This document shows, in pieces, positions 44,552 through 54,136 of a stretch of DNA of 64,000 nt. Within the stretch, counting starts at the first letter, position 1. Each line of letters opens with the position of its first letter. This DNA is from Saccharococcus thermophilus. GTDB taxonomy: Bacteria; Bacillota; Bacilli; Bacillales; Anoxybacillaceae. The DNA lies in assembly GCF_011761475.1 (NCBI RefSeq), contig NZ_JAASRS010000001.1:1364001-1428000 (forward strand), given 5' to 3'. Under the pieces are notes generated by a model. That model saw only the letters and a list, made by a program, of their open reading frames with translations. It searched no databases and had not been told where the DNA came from. Position numbers and translations under genes: made by a program.

Positions 44552-46021
44552 ATGGAAACAGCAACAAAAACAATGGTTACTTCTTCTGCTTCTCTTTCTG
44601 AGGGTGGACTGCGGCGAAAACTAAAAACACGCCATTTAACGATGATTTCCCTCGGTGGAACGATCGGTACAGGTTTATTTTTAGCCAGCGGCGGAGCGGT
44701 GCATACAGCAGGACCCGGCGGAGCACTTGTGGCATATATCGCTGTTGGCGTTATGGTGTACTTTTTAATGACAAGCCTTGCGGAAATGGCTGCGTACATG
44801 CCTGTTTCTGGATCTTTTAGCACGTATGCGACAAAATTCGTTGATCCTGCGTTAGGATTTGCATTAGGATGGAATTATTGGTACAACTGGGCGATTACAA
44901 TTGCAGCGGAACTATCAGCCGTCACGATGATTATGAAATTTTGGTTTCCACATAGTCCGTCGCTTTTATGGAGCGCGCTTTGCTTAGTCATTATGTTTCT
45001 TTTAAATTATTTATCCGTAAAGGGATTTGGAGAGGCGGAATATTGGTTTTCCCTTATTAAAGTGGTAACGGTTATCGTATTTTTAATTGTCAGCTTCCTG
45101 ATGATTCTCGGAATCATGGGTGGTGAAGCGGTTGGCTTCAAAAACTTTACCATTGGAGATGCCCCGTTTCATGGCGGTTTTATGGCTATGTTAGGAATCT
45201 TTATGGCGGCGGGATTTTCCTTTCAAGGAACGGAATTATTGGGAGTTGCTGCTGGCGAAACAGAAAATCCGGAACACAGCATTCCCCGCGCCATTCGTAG
45301 CGTGTTTTGGCGCATTTTGCTATTCTATGTATTAGCTATTTTGGCAATCGGCTTGCTAATTCCTTATACAGATGGAAAGCTTGCTAATGACGATGTCACG
45401 GTTAGCCCGTTTACACTTGTATTCGATAAAGCTGGAATCGCCTTTGCCGCTTCCGTAATAAACGCTGTCATTTTAACTGCTGTATTATCGGCAGGTAACT
45501 CTGGGATGTACGCATCAACCCGCATGCTTTGGGATTTAGCCCGTGAAGGGAAAGCACCAAAATTTTTAGCGAAATTGGATAAACGTGGAGTTCCGGTGAA
45601 TGCGCTTATTGTCACTTCATCAATAGGAACGCTTGCCTTTTTAGCTTCTTTCTTTGGCGACGGTGTCGTTTATACATGGTTATTGAACGCTTCCGGAATG
45701 TCGGGATTTATTGCATGGCTAGGTATTGCTATTAGCCATTATCGATTCCGTAAAGCGTACATTGCTCAAGGGAAAAGTCTCGATGATTTACCGTATAAAG
45801 CGAAATGGTTCCCGTTCGGTCCTATTTTTGCGTTCATTGTTTGCACTATTGTTATTTTAGGTCAAAACTATCCAGCATTTATTGGCGGAAAGATTGACTG
45901 GTACGGGGTTCTTGTTTCGTATATTGGCCTACCGCTCTTTATTATCGTCTGGCTTGGGTATAAGTTTGTGAAAAAAACAAAAATCGTTCCATTACATGAA
46001 TGCGATTTTGAACAAAAATAA
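44552..46021 (+). CDS. lysP: Amino-acid permease, probably lysine importer LysP
   Basis: A 489-residue APC-family permease with 12 hydrophobic segments. The family start KTRHLTMISLGGTIGTGLFL and SLAEMAAYMPVSGSFSTYAT match basic/aromatic amino-acid permeases, and GFSFQGTELLGVAAGETENP is the LysP-like segment. Lysine specificity follows mainly from the lysine riboswitch upstream. Start ATG 44552, AAAGGAG 10 bases before; TTG 44546 is an alternative. Confidence 0.9.
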   Translation: METATKTMVTSSASLSEGGLRRKLKTRHLTMISLGGTIGTGLFLASGGAVHTAGPGGALVAYIAVGVMVYFLMTSLAEMAAYMPVSGSFSTYATKFVDPALGFALGWNYWYNWAITIAAELSAVTMIMKFWFPHSPSLLWSALCLVIMFLLNYLSVKGFGEAEYWFSLIKVVTVIVFLIVSFLMILGIMGGEAVGFKNFTIGDAPFHGGFMAMLGIFMAAGFSFQGTELLGVAAGETENPEHSIPRAIRSVFWRILLFYVLAILAIGLLIPYTDGKLANDDVTVSPFTLVFDKAGIAFAASVINAVILTAVLSAGNSGMYASTRMLWDLAREGKAPKFLAKLDKRGVPVNALIVTSSIGTLAFLASFFGDGVVYTWLLNASGMSGFIAWLGIAISHYRFRKAYIAQGKSLDDLPYKAKWFPFGPIFAFIVCTIVILGQNYPAFIGGKIDWYGVLVSYIGLPLFIIVWLGYKFVKKTKIVPLHECDFEQK

Positions 46022-46048
46022 GGACTTGGTATGTATGACCAAGTCCTT
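46020..46048. terminator. Shared terminator between lysP and tatA
   Basis: Perfect 11-base arms AAGGACTTGGT / ACCAAGTCCTT between convergent genes, overlapping both stop codons. Confidence 0.85.
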
Positions 46049-46214
46049 ACTTTTGTTCTTTTTGCTTTTCATCATCGATCATTCCATTTGCTGCATTTTT
46101 AAATTCACGCAACGTTTTTCCGACCGCTTGTCCTAATTCCGGCAATTTTTTTGGACCAAAAATTAACAACGCGAAGAAAACGATCAGAGCAATTTCTCCA
46201 AACCCGATGTTCAT
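46047..46214 (-). CDS. tatA: Twin-arginine translocase subunit TatA
   Basis: A 55-residue protein: one N-terminal membrane helix (IALIVFFALLIFGP), the FGPKKLPELG hinge, amphipathic helix QAVGKTLREFKNAA and a charged tail. It forms the pore element of the Tat export system for folded proteins. GGAGTG lies 6 bases before ATG 46214. No tatC is adjacent in the window. Confidence 0.93.
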   Translation of the reverse strand: MNIGFGEIALIVFFALLIFGPKKLPELGQAVGKTLREFKNAANGMIDDEKQKEQK

Positions 46215-46290
46215 GTGATTCACTCCATATGTTTATTCATTTTTCTATTATTATACCATACCAAAACGGAAAGCGCCATTTTCGATACGA

Positions 46291-46470
46291 CTATTCTTCT
46301 TGCAGAAGACGAACGGGTACTTCCATTTCACTCTCTGGACGATTTTTTATATAAATACGTGCCATTTCCCGTTCTTCATCCACGTGTTGAATCATTACCT
46401 GCTGCCCCTCGTATGTGACTGGCACGATTTTTCCCGATTCAGCGATTTGTTTGGCGCGTATGACTTCCAT
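46291..46470 (-). CDS. sspH: H-type small acid-soluble spore protein
   Basis: A 59-residue protein [20 protein letters not shown]... with the SspH marks [16 protein letters not shown] and [12 protein letters not shown]. It would be made in the forespore and stored in the spore core. GGGAGGG stands 9 bases before ATG 46470. The gene upstream overlaps its first 32 bases. Confidence 0.88.
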   Translation of the reverse strand: MEVIRAKQIAESGKIVPVTYEGQQVMIQHVDEEREMARIYIKNRPESEMEVPVRLLQEE

Positions 46471-46654
46471 TACGATATTCCCTCCCTTCTTCGTCCGCTT
46501 TGGCGCTATCTTCCGCTAACGCACGTACTCCTTTCCAAAACAATTCGTCATTACATGTAATTGGTTCAAGTTCTCCTTCGTCCCCTTTCGCGTTAATTAC
46601 TTCTAATAACTGGGTCATATCGGTCGTTTCGCGTTCTTCTTCCCTATATATCAT
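46439..46654 (-). CDS. Hypothetical 71-aa acidic protein overlapping sspH
   Basis: Frame starting [20 protein letters not shown], with [20 protein letters not shown] in the middle and ending SHTRQTNR. An AAGGTG precedes ATG 46654 by 10 bases. It overlaps the start of sspH by 32 bases in another frame, suggesting one transcript. Acidic, soluble, no known motif. The last residues are read from the sspH ribosome region and may be low in function. Confidence 0.5.
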   Translation of the reverse strand: MIYREEERETTDMTQLLEVINAKGDEGELEPITCNDELFWKGVRALAEDSAKADEEGREYRNGSHTRQTNR

Positions 46655-46753
46655 CAAAATGTCACACCTTTCCAAAAATTGATATACTATTGACCCCTCA
46701 AAAAAGAAAAAGTATCATTCGAAGTGGTATAAATAAGAAAGGAGGAAGACACT

Positions 46754-47747
46754 ATGAGCGAGCGCGATTATTACTTTGACAACGCAAAATGCGTATTAAT
46801 GCTCCTCGTCGTGTTTGGCCACTTTCTCCGCCCGTATATTGATAATGTGCTATGGGTACATAGTTTATATATCTGGATCTTCTTTTTTCACATGCCGGCG
46901 TTTATCTTGATTTCCGGCTATTTTGCGAAAAAAATCCGCGAGCAAGGATATTTCAAAAAAATTACAAAAAAGCTACTTGTCCCATATTTGATTTTTCAGC
47001 TGCTTTACTCTGTTTATTATTTTTTTATATAAAGAAGATTCGCTTGAGTTTAATTTATTGACCCCTCACTGGAGTTTATGGTTTTTAATCAGCCTGTTCA
47101 GCTGGAACATATTATTATTCGTGTTCTCTAAAATACCAAAGTCGATATCGCTGTCACTCGCCCTTCTTTTAGGGGTCGGAGCCGGGATGCTTGATGCGGA
47201 AAAATGGCTGAGCCTATCGCGTACATTTACGTTTTTCCCATTCTTTTTGCTGGGATTTTTCCTCGAAAAAAGCGAGATCAAGCGCTTATTTACATGGCGA
47301 ATCCGCTTATTTTCCATTGTTGCGCTCATCGCGATGTTTGTTTTGATTCATTTTGGTTTTCCAGATTTGCCGCAGGAATGGCTGTACGGCTCTAAATCGT
47401 ACGATGCGCTTGGCGTTCCGGAAGAAGACGGTGTTGTCGGACGTCTAACAATTTATGGGGCAAGCACACTGATGATGATCAGTTTTCTCGCCCTGGTCCC
47501 AAACCAGCGTTATTCGTTTTCCGTATTCGGGACAAGAACGTTTTATATTTATGTTTTGCACGGGTTTATTTTAAAATATTTGCATGAAACAAAGTTTCCG
47601 GATTTTATCATGAACATTCACGGCTACCCGCTGCTGTTAGGATTGTCGGTTCTCATTATTCTCTTTCTTGGAAGCAAGCCGATCGTACAAATTATGCGCC
47701 CGCTTTTAGAGCTGCGTTTGCCGAAAAGAAAACAAGCGGTTTCTTAG
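46754..47747 (+). pseudogene. Membrane acyltransferase (fucose-4-O-acetylase type), frameshifted at a T7 run
   Basis: An acyltransferase-3-type membrane protein: RDYYFDNAKCVLMLLVVFGH at the start and HMPAFILISGYFAKKI follow the family pattern. The frame stops at 47032, but removing one T from the run at 47020-47026 joins it to the second frame (YKEDSLEFNLLTPHWSLWFL) to give about 330 residues, the normal length. AGGAGG precedes ATG. It may be a true mutation, a sequencing slip or slippage-controlled expression. Confidence 0.85.
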
Positions 47748-47753
47748 TCAAGC

Positions 47754-47787
47754 AAAAAAGGTGCCCATACTTTTAGGCACCTTTTTT
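47754..47787. terminator. Bidirectional terminator
   Basis: Perfect 12-base arms AAAAAAGGTGCC / GGCACCTTTTTT between the acyltransferase gene and thiE. Confidence 0.92.
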
Positions 47788-48441
47788 GCTGGATTGCACC
47801 GCCCGAACCAGCTGTCTGGCAGCCGTCTCCGGAGACGAAGCAGAAGCGATGGCGCTGATCACAGAAACACCATCCGCCCCTGCCGCGATAACCTCGCCGG
47901 CATTGTCCGCCGTAACGCCCCCAATGGCGACCAGCGGAATGGCGATGCCATGGCGGCGCAGCAAACGGATAATCTCCGGACCTTGCGCTTTTTTCGCATC
48001 TTCTTTCGATTTTGTTGGATAAATTGGTCCGACTCCGATATAATCGGCACCGGCGTCCATCGCCGCTCGCGCTTCTTCCAAATTATGTGCCGACACGCCA
48101 AGAATTTTGTCGCCAATTTTGGCGCGGACGATGCGCGCGTCTTCGTCCTCCTGCCCAATATGCACTCCATCGGCGTCGAGCGCAAGGGCTAGTTCGACAT
48201 CGTCATTCACGATAAACGGAATGCCATGCTCCCGGCAAATGTGCTGCAATTGCTTGGCGAGCTCATATTTTTGTTCGCCAACGAGCGCGCCGCTTCCTTT
48301 TTCGCGGAACTGAAACAGCGTAATGCCGCCGGCAATCGCTTCCGCTAATACTTCTGCCGGAGGTTTTGCACAGTTTACGCTTCCCATAATAAAATATACT
48401 TTCAATTGTTCTCTCATTGTATCACTTGCTATTCGCGTCAT
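47773..48441 (-). CDS. thiE: Thiamine-phosphate synthase
   Basis: A 222-residue TIM-barrel enzyme joining HMP-pyrophosphate and thiazole phosphate to thiamine phosphate. Motifs: [65 protein letters not shown] and [14 protein letters not shown]. Start ATG 48441 after AGGTGAG, 11 bases past thiD. Last gene of thiM-thiD-thiE. Confidence 0.96.
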   Translation of the reverse strand: MTRIASDTMREQLKVYFIMGSVNCAKPPAEVLAEAIAGGITLFQFREKGSGALVGEQKYELAKQLQHICREHGIPFIVNDDVELALALDADGVHIGQEDEDARIVRAKIGDKILGVSAHNLEEARAAMDAGADYIGVGPIYPTKSKEDAKKAQGPEIIRLLRRHGIAIPLVAIGGVTADNAGEVIAAGADGVSVISAIASASSPETAARQLVRAVQSSKKGA

Positions 48442-48452
48442 TTTCCACTCAC

Positions 48453-49256
48453 CTACCGCGCCGCCTTTTCCCGGTACGCCCAATGGTTCGTCGGACCGTG
48501 ACCATGACCGATGCCTAGCGTATGCTCAATGGCCGCTTGGATAAACGATTTCGCTGTCTGTACTGCTTCTTGAACCGTTTTTCCTTTTGCGAGCTCGGCC
48601 GTGATCGCCGCGGCAAACGTGCAGCCCGTTCCGTGCGTATGTTTTGTATCGATGCGCTTGCTTGTGAAATAGAAAAATTCACTGCCGTCATATAATACAT
48701 CGACCGTTTCTTCCCCATCATCGTCGTGACCGCCTTTAATCACGACATGCTTCACTCCTAGTTCATGCAGACGTTTCGCCGCTTCTTTGCGATCTTCCAT
48801 CGTTCGAATCGTAAGGCCGGTTAATGCTTCCGCTTCTGGAATGTTTGGGGTAACGACCATCGCAAGCGGCAGCAAATACGTCTTCAGCGCATTTACCGCC
48901 TCTTCTTGAAGCAGTGGTGCACCGCCTTTTGCGATCATGACCGGGTCGACAACGAGACAAGTCCAGCCAAACTGTTTCACTTTCGCGGCGACCGCTTCAA
49001 TAATTTCGGCGCTAAACAGCATTCCCGTTTTTACCGCATCTGCTCCTAAATCCGTCGCGACCGATTCGATTTGCTTTGCGACCGCTTCCGGCGACAATGG
49101 GTACACCCCTTGCACCCCAAGTGTATTTTGCGCCGTCACCGCGGTGAGGGCGGACATGCCAAATACGCCTAATTCTTGAAATGTTTTTAAATCGGCCTGG
49201 ATTCCGGCGCCGCCGCCGCTGTCAGAACCGGCAATCGTTAACGCTTTATATACCAT
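48453..49256 (-). CDS. thiD: Hydroxymethylpyrimidine (phosphate) kinase ThiD
   Basis: A 267-residue ribokinase-type enzyme that phosphorylates HMP and HMP-P. N-terminal [33 protein letters not shown] and the catalytic [13 protein letters not shown] are intact. Start ATG 49256, GGGAGAG 6 bases upstream, 14 bases after the thiM stop. A PdxK-like pyridoxal kinase activity is possible in this family. Confidence 0.95.
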   Translation of the reverse strand: MVYKALTIAGSDSGGGAGIQADLKTFQELGVFGMSALTAVTAQNTLGVQGVYPLSPEAVAKQIESVATDLGADAVKTGMLFSAEIIEAVAAKVKQFGWTCLVVDPVMIAKGGAPLLQEEAVNALKTYLLPLAMVVTPNIPEAEALTGLTIRTMEDRKEAAKRLHELGVKHVVIKGGHDDDGEETVDVLYDGSEFFYFTSKRIDTKHTHGTGCTFAAAITAELAKGKTVQEAVQTAKSFIQAAIEHTLGIGHGHGPTNHWAYREKAAR

Positions 49257-49270
49257 TGTTTTCTCTCCCT

Positions 49271-50083
49271 TCATTCTCCTTGTTCAATGCGGCCGTATTG
49301 GTGGATCTCATCCGCTCCTACGCGGGAAAGCGCGTCTAAAAAGGCGATTTGAAAGCTGCCAGGTCCTTGTTCTCCTGCTTTTTTCGCAGCCATTTCTGCG
49401 GCAACTCCATAGCTGACAAGCGCCGCCGCTGCCGCTTTTAACACATCCCGCTCTACAGCCGCAAAAGCGCCAATGACAGAGGTCAATAAGCAGCCCGTAC
49501 CGGTTACTTTCGTTAATATCGGATGTCCGTTACGGATGATATACGTTGTATTTCCATCGGTTACAACATCCTCTTTTCCTGTAATGGCAACTACTGTTTT
49601 CAGCCGCTTCGCCGCATTTTTCGCCAACGATACGACATCTCCGCTCCCTTCTCCCGCATCGACGCCTTTAATGGCCCACGCTTCGCCGATTGTATTCGCA
49701 ATTTCCGCCGCATTGCCGCGAATGACAGACACTTGGACCGCGCCCGCAATGTTTCGCGCCGTCTCCGTGCGATACGGCGTCGCCCCGGCGCCAACCGGAT
49801 CGAAAATAACCGGAACGCCAGCTTCGTTTGCCTCTTTTCCGGCAATGATCATCGCTTCCACTTCTGTTGGATTTAATGTTCCGATATTTAAGACGAGCGC
49901 CCCTGCAATTTTTGCCATATCGGCCACTTCTTCTTTCGCATAGGCCATCACCGGTGAAGCACCTAACGCAAGCAAGCCGTTGGCCGTAAAATTCGTGACA
50001 ACGACATTGGTGATGTTATGTACAAGCGGATTGGCTTGTCTCACCTTTTGCAATACGCTCGCCACTTCTTGATTATTGACCAT
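49271..50083 (-). CDS. thiM: Hydroxyethylthiazole kinase ThiM
   Basis: A 270-residue thiazole salvage kinase: [46 protein letters not shown] and the nucleotide/catalytic [15 protein letters not shown]. Start ATG 50083 after AGGAGAGG. First gene of the salvage operon behind a TPP riboswitch. Confidence 0.96.
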   Translation of the reverse strand: MVNNQEVASVLQKVRQANPLVHNITNVVVTNFTANGLLALGASPVMAYAKEEVADMAKIAGALVLNIGTLNPTEVEAMIIAGKEANEAGVPVIFDPVGAGATPYRTETARNIAGAVQVSVIRGNAAEIANTIGEAWAIKGVDAGEGSGDVVSLAKNAAKRLKTVVAITGKEDVVTDGNTTYIIRNGHPILTKVTGTGCLLTSVIGAFAAVERDVLKAAAAALVSYGVAAEMAAKKAGEQGPGSFQIAFLDALSRVGADEIHQYGRIEQGE

Positions 50084-50108
50084 TCCCATCCTCTCCTTTT
50101 GGCAAAAT

Positions 50109-50141
50109 AAAAAACACTTTGCGCGCAAGCAAAGTGTTTTT
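50109..50141 (-). terminator. Terminator controlled by the TPP riboswitch
   Basis: AAAACACTTTGC / GCAAAGTGTTTT perfect stem with T-run on the minus strand, between riboswitch and thiM. Confidence 0.9.
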
Positions 50142-50160
50142 CAGCCCCATATTCTCACTT

Positions 50161-50250
50161 TCCCTGCGCTGGCATTACCCAAACAGGTTCAAACGGTCAA
50201 CGGCGGAATATAGCCGTACTCTCAGCCTGCTTCCGCAAGCTCCCGTATTG
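50161..50250 (-). promoter_or_regulatory. TPP riboswitch (THI element)
   Basis: Minus strand reads ACGGGAGCTTGCGGAAGCA, GGCTGAGAGTACGG, GACCGTTTGAACCTG and TGGGTAATGCCAGCGCAGGGA, the conserved THI core. Followed by a terminator and thiMDE; TPP should repress. Confidence 0.97.
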
Positions 50251-50308
50251 TTATATCGTTGTTCACCAAAAAGTCTACTCTTTCCGCTTCCGTATTGCAA
50301 GAAAAAAA

Positions 50309-51340
50309 TTACGAACGATGTTGCGGCAATTCCGCCATCACTGTCTTTTCGTGCAACGCAGGAGAGGAATGCCGCGATTGCGGCAGCGGCAGATTAAATA
50401 AATCTAAATCGATGATATAGCGGGGCCGCCGTTTCGTTTCTTTATAAATCTTTCCAATATATTCGCCAATTAAGCCAAGCGCGATCAGCTGCAGGCCGCC
50501 GAGCAGCCAAATCGAGGTAATGAGCGACGTCCATCCCGTTTGCGTATAGCCGGTAAATTTTAATACAAGAAAATAGATGCCAAATAATACGCTGACGAAA
50601 AAAGATACAAAACCGAGAAGCGAAATCATGCGGATCGGCGTGATGCTGAACGACGTAATTCCATCAAGGGCAAAGGCAATCATTTTCTTCAGCGGATACT
50701 TTGTCGTTCCGGCCAGCCGTTCTTTTCGATCATAGTATACCGTTGTCGAACGAAAACCAAGCAAAGGAACGATGCCGCGCAAAAACAGGTTCACTTCTTC
50801 AAACCGCTCGAGCGCTTCGACCACGCGCCGGCTCATTAAACGGTAATCAGCGTGATTATAGACGAGATCGACCCCCATCGCTTTCATTAATTTGTAAAAG
50901 CCTTGCGCCGTATGGCGTTTAAAAAACGTATCGGCATCGCGCCGCTTGCGCACCCCATACACAATTTCATAGCCTTCTTGGAATTTTTGGACGAAATCGC
51001 GAATGACCGCAATATCATCCTGCAAATCGGCATCAATCGAAACGATGCAGTCCGAACGCGTTTTCGCGGCAAACATTCCGGCCAGCAGCGCATTTTGATG
51101 GCCGGCATTGTGCGCCAGTTTCAGCCCCTTTACTTCCAGATAGCGCAAACTTGCCTTGTAAATAATGTCCCATGTCGCATCACGGCTCCCATCATCGACA
51201 AAAAGAAGCGTGCTGTCAGCGGAAATCAGCTTTTCCGCAACAAGCGCCTCCCGCAGCGCGCGGAGCTGGCGGATCGTTTCCGGCAATGCTTCCTCTTCGT
51301 TATAACACGGCACGACAATCGTAAGCGTTGGTTCGTTCAA
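50309..51340 (-). CDS. ykoT: Membrane-bound GT2 glycosyltransferase, YkoT-like
   Basis: A 343-residue polyprenyl-phosphate glycosyltransferase (GtrB/DPM1 type). The GT-A domain has VVPCYNEEEALPETI, FVDDGSRDATWD and the metal motif SIDADLQDD; two membrane helices (about 235-260, 272-297) follow. B. subtilis YkoT is adjacent to YkoS, as here. It likely loads a sugar on a lipid carrier for YkoS or another transferase (inference). Confidence 0.85.
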   Translation of the reverse strand: MNEPTLTIVVPCYNEEEALPETIRQLRALREALVAEKLISADSTLLFVDDGSRDATWDIIYKASLRYLEVKGLKLAHNAGHQNALLAGMFAAKTRSDCIVSIDADLQDDIAVIRDFVQKFQEGYEIVYGVRKRRDADTFFKRHTAQGFYKLMKAMGVDLVYNHADYRLMSRRVVEALERFEEVNLFLRGIVPLLGFRSTTVYYDRKERLAGTTKYPLKKMIAFALDGITSFSITPIRMISLLGFVSFFVSVLFGIYFLVLKFTGYTQTGWTSLITSIWLLGGLQLIALGLIGEYIGKIYKETKRRPRYIIDLDLFNLPLPQSRHSSPALHEKTVMAELPQHRS

Positions 51341-51352
51341 TGTTATCCCTCC

Positions 51353-53023
51353 TTACGGTATCACCTTGTACAAATAAATTGTCCATGCCGATTCTTTTGA
51401 ATGAAACACTTTTTCAAGCGTCAGCTGATTTTGTTTTGCGTTTTCAATCGGCAACGCTGAGAAAATATAGCGGCCGCCCATTTGATAGAATACAGCGGCA
51501 TTGAGCTCTAAATGTTTAATCGTTCGCTTGGAATCCTTTTTAAACATATAATGTTTGCCCAGCTCATCGACAAAAATATAGCAGCGTCCGCCCCATTCAT
51601 CGAAGTATTCGCGCAGCTTTTTGTTTTTCGCGAGTTCGTTGGCAATGATTTGACGGAACTTATGTTTATAGGAGAGCGGATAAAAATTGTTATACGTATC
51701 GAGCGTGTAAAACCCGTTATATTGCGCAATCGCCGGATGAATGCCAATGCTGGCGACGCGGTATGTATGAACAGGCCGTCCAATATACTCTTTCATTTCT
51801 TGAAACTGCTTTTCCGCATAAAACTCGCGAAACGACGGCTTATGGCGATAGACAATTTCTTCATTAAATGCAGTGAGCACCACTAACTGAGCAGCGATAG
51901 CGGCGAAACATAGCTTTTTCCACGCTTGTCCTTGCTGCCATAAAATTTTGAGCGAAATAGCAAACAACACGTAAATGACCATCGGCCGCAAAAAATGATA
52001 GCGGGCAAAATTGAATTTATCCAACAAATCAAACCGTTCCGTCAGCGGGGCCCAACCTTTATAAAACCAAAACGCATACCATGTGGACAGCGCGAAATTG
52101 AGCGCGTGCAAAAAGATAAACAGTTTTTCCTGCCGCCATATTTTCTTCTTCCAGACGATATATAATGCGGCTAGCGTTATTGGCAAAATGACAAGCCCGT
52201 GCACCGTCATTACATGCGTATGGCCGAGAATATAGTTTTTGAAAATTAAGCGGATCACCCGCCAGAGCGGCAAACGGGCGTGAAAATATTCATCGCGGCT
52301 CGTCGGTTCATCGGAAAATAACAGCGAATGAACAAGGCGGTAATCCACCGCCAAATAAAGAATCGTCATATAGACAATCGCCAAGAAAAACCGCCTGTTC
52401 CATCCCTTTCCGCGGATAACGTCGGCAAGCCACCATATTCCCATCGCGCTTAAGAAAAAGAAAAAGCCAAGCACAAAGCTCGAATAAAACGGCAATAGCG
52501 TAAGCACCATATAGTTCACCCACGATCGTTCGCCGTTGCGGATATTAAGCAGCGCCCAAAGCGCGAGCGGCATGCCAAGCGTACTCAACATCCCCGACGG
52601 CCAAAACGGCGTCAGGGCAAACGAAAGCGCCGCCCCGATGCGAATCCACGTCCACTTTTCATCGCGAAGCACATGCTTTTTCAGCAGCAAATACATGCCG
52701 ATAAACGCAAAGACACGGGTGATCGCCTGGCTTAAGCCATAGGCATAAATCGGGGGAAACAGCGCATGAAGCCATACGATCCCGCTAAACTCCGTACCGA
52801 ACGCGTTGCGCGGCAGCCCGTTAATGACTTGCGGGATGACCGCGTTTACTGAACCAAACAACTCTCCGCTTCTAATGACGACTTTATACCAAGCGATATT
52901 CGAATCTAAATTATCGTGAACCCGCATATGCGCATCCTCGCCAAGCAGAAAATACGGCGATACAAACAAGGCGATCGCGAGGAACGAGAAGAACAGGAGT
53001 CTCTTTTCTATTGTCGGCACCAC
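51353..53023 (-). CDS. ykoS: Multi-spanning membrane protein YkoS (DUF6044), probable sugar-lipid transferase
   Basis: A 556-residue protein with about eleven hydrophobic segments in the first 385 residues and a soluble C-terminal domain (about 395-556). An early acidic pair in MRVHDNLDSNIAW is typical of GT-C type glycosyltransferases, and the gene pairs with a GT2 lipid-glycosyltransferase 12 bases downstream. B. subtilis ykoS is the remembered relative. The reaction is not established. Confidence 0.75.
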   Translation of the reverse strand: MVPTIEKRLLFFSFLAIALFVSPYFLLGEDAHMRVHDNLDSNIAWYKVVIRSGELFGSVNAVIPQVINGLPRNAFGTEFSGIVWLHALFPPIYAYGLSQAITRVFAFIGMYLLLKKHVLRDEKWTWIRIGAALSFALTPFWPSGMLSTLGMPLALWALLNIRNGERSWVNYMVLTLLPFYSSFVLGFFFFLSAMGIWWLADVIRGKGWNRRFFLAIVYMTILYLAVDYRLVHSLLFSDEPTSRDEYFHARLPLWRVIRLIFKNYILGHTHVMTVHGLVILPITLAALYIVWKKKIWRQEKLFIFLHALNFALSTWYAFWFYKGWAPLTERFDLLDKFNFARYHFLRPMVIYVLFAISLKILWQQGQAWKKLCFAAIAAQLVVLTAFNEEIVYRHKPSFREFYAEKQFQEMKEYIGRPVHTYRVASIGIHPAIAQYNGFYTLDTYNNFYPLSYKHKFRQIIANELAKNKKLREYFDEWGGRCYIFVDELGKHYMFKKDSKRTIKHLELNAAVFYQMGGRYIFSALPIENAKQNQLTLEKVFHSKESAWTIYLYKVIP

Positions 53024-53095
53024 TTCCCCTCCTTTTTAAAATGTCTTCCTTTATTTTCTATCGAAAAAGGAAAAATATGCATCTTTTCTATATAG

Positions 53096-53142
53096 AAAAA
53101 GGCCGCTCCAAAAAGCAGCTTTAGCTTTTTGGAAACGGCCTT
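53096..53142 (-). terminator. Terminator of the ligase-lactonase operon
   Basis: Long stem AAGGCCGTTTCCAAAAAGC / GCTTTTTGGAGCGGCCTT (one mismatch and one bulged base) with T-run on the minus strand. Confidence 0.9.
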
Positions 53143-53155
53143 GTGTTGTTGCTGA

Positions 53156-54136
53156 TTATGCAAACAATTTAGCAGGGTTTTTGACAAACATTTGCTCTAA
53201 TTGTTCTTCCGTTACCCCCTCTTTCATCAGCGTCGGAATGATCGTTTCGAATAAATGCCCGACATGCCAATTGCTCATCAGTGCAGCAAACGGCTCTGGC
53301 AGCTGCGGCGGACGGCCGAGCCAAATATTGACGGTGTCATGGGCAAGCATGATTTTATCGGCAAAGCCTTCGCGAAGCAGCACGAGCAGCGTGCGGATCC
53401 GCTCTTCATCCGTCGGCGCGCCGACCATGCCTTGGATGCCGAAGCGGTCAAAAGCAATGTACACCCCATATTGCAGCGTCTTTTTATGGTATTCCGGATC
53501 GGTGTTGCCGCACATATGGCCGATGACGATTTTTTGCGGATCGGCGCCATGCTCAAACAAGTATGCCGCCTGTTCCGGCCCCATCGTTCCTTCCTGCGTA
53601 TGGGTGATAATCACGATTCCTGTTTCTTTTTGCGCGCGGGCTGCGGCACGGAAGAACATTTTTTCGTATTCGGTGATCCGGTTTTTGCTTGATGCCAGTT
53701 TGATGACGCCCGGTTTTATGCCGGTATCGGCGATGCCGTTTGTAATTTCCGCCATAAACATGTCATATATTTCTTCTTCCGCCGTGCCGAGCAGCTGGCG
53801 AAACTTAAAATACGGCGTTGCCCCTTCACCTTCGTAATAATAACCGGTCGCGCAAATGATGTTTAGCCCGGTTGCCTCGGAAATGCGGCGGAGCAGCTCC
53901 GGATTGCGGCCGCAGTCATTCGGCGTCGGATCGACAACGGTTTGGATGCCATGGTCCATCATTTTTCGCGCGACGGCAATTCCCGCCTCGAGAGCTTCCT
54001 CAAAGCGGAGCGGCCCGAGCGTCACATCGCCTTGAAACCCAGGATACCCAAAGACAAAATGCTCATGGATCAGCGTTTTGCCAAGTTCGCTCGCCGGCAC
54101 CGGACCGCAGACGGTTTCCACCATTCCCTTTGTCAT
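53156..54136 (-). CDS. Phosphotriesterase-like lactonase (GkaP-like)
   Basis: A 326-residue binuclear-metal amidohydrolase of the PLL family, which opens lactones including acyl-homoserine lactones and has side activity on organophosphates. Metal ligands: LIHEHF (HxH), carboxylated Lys in GVIKLAS, His in IITHTQEG and IGHMCGN, Asp in MLAHDTVN. GkaP of Geobacillus kaustophilus is a close relative from memory. Start ATG 54136 overlaps the ligase stop by 4 bases after GGGGCGAGAG, so the two are co-translated. Confidence 0.92.
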   Translation of the reverse strand: MTKGMVETVCGPVPASELGKTLIHEHFVFGYPGFQGDVTLGPLRFEEALEAGIAVARKMMDHGIQTVVDPTPNDCGRNPELLRRISEATGLNIICATGYYYEGEGATPYFKFRQLLGTAEEEIYDMFMAEITNGIADTGIKPGVIKLASSKNRITEYEKMFFRAAARAQKETGIVIITHTQEGTMGPEQAAYLFEHGADPQKIVIGHMCGNTDPEYHKKTLQYGVYIAFDRFGIQGMVGAPTDEERIRTLLVLLREGFADKIMLAHDTVNIWLGRPPQLPEPFAALMSNWHVGHLFETIIPTLMKEGVTEEQLEQMFVKNPAKLFA

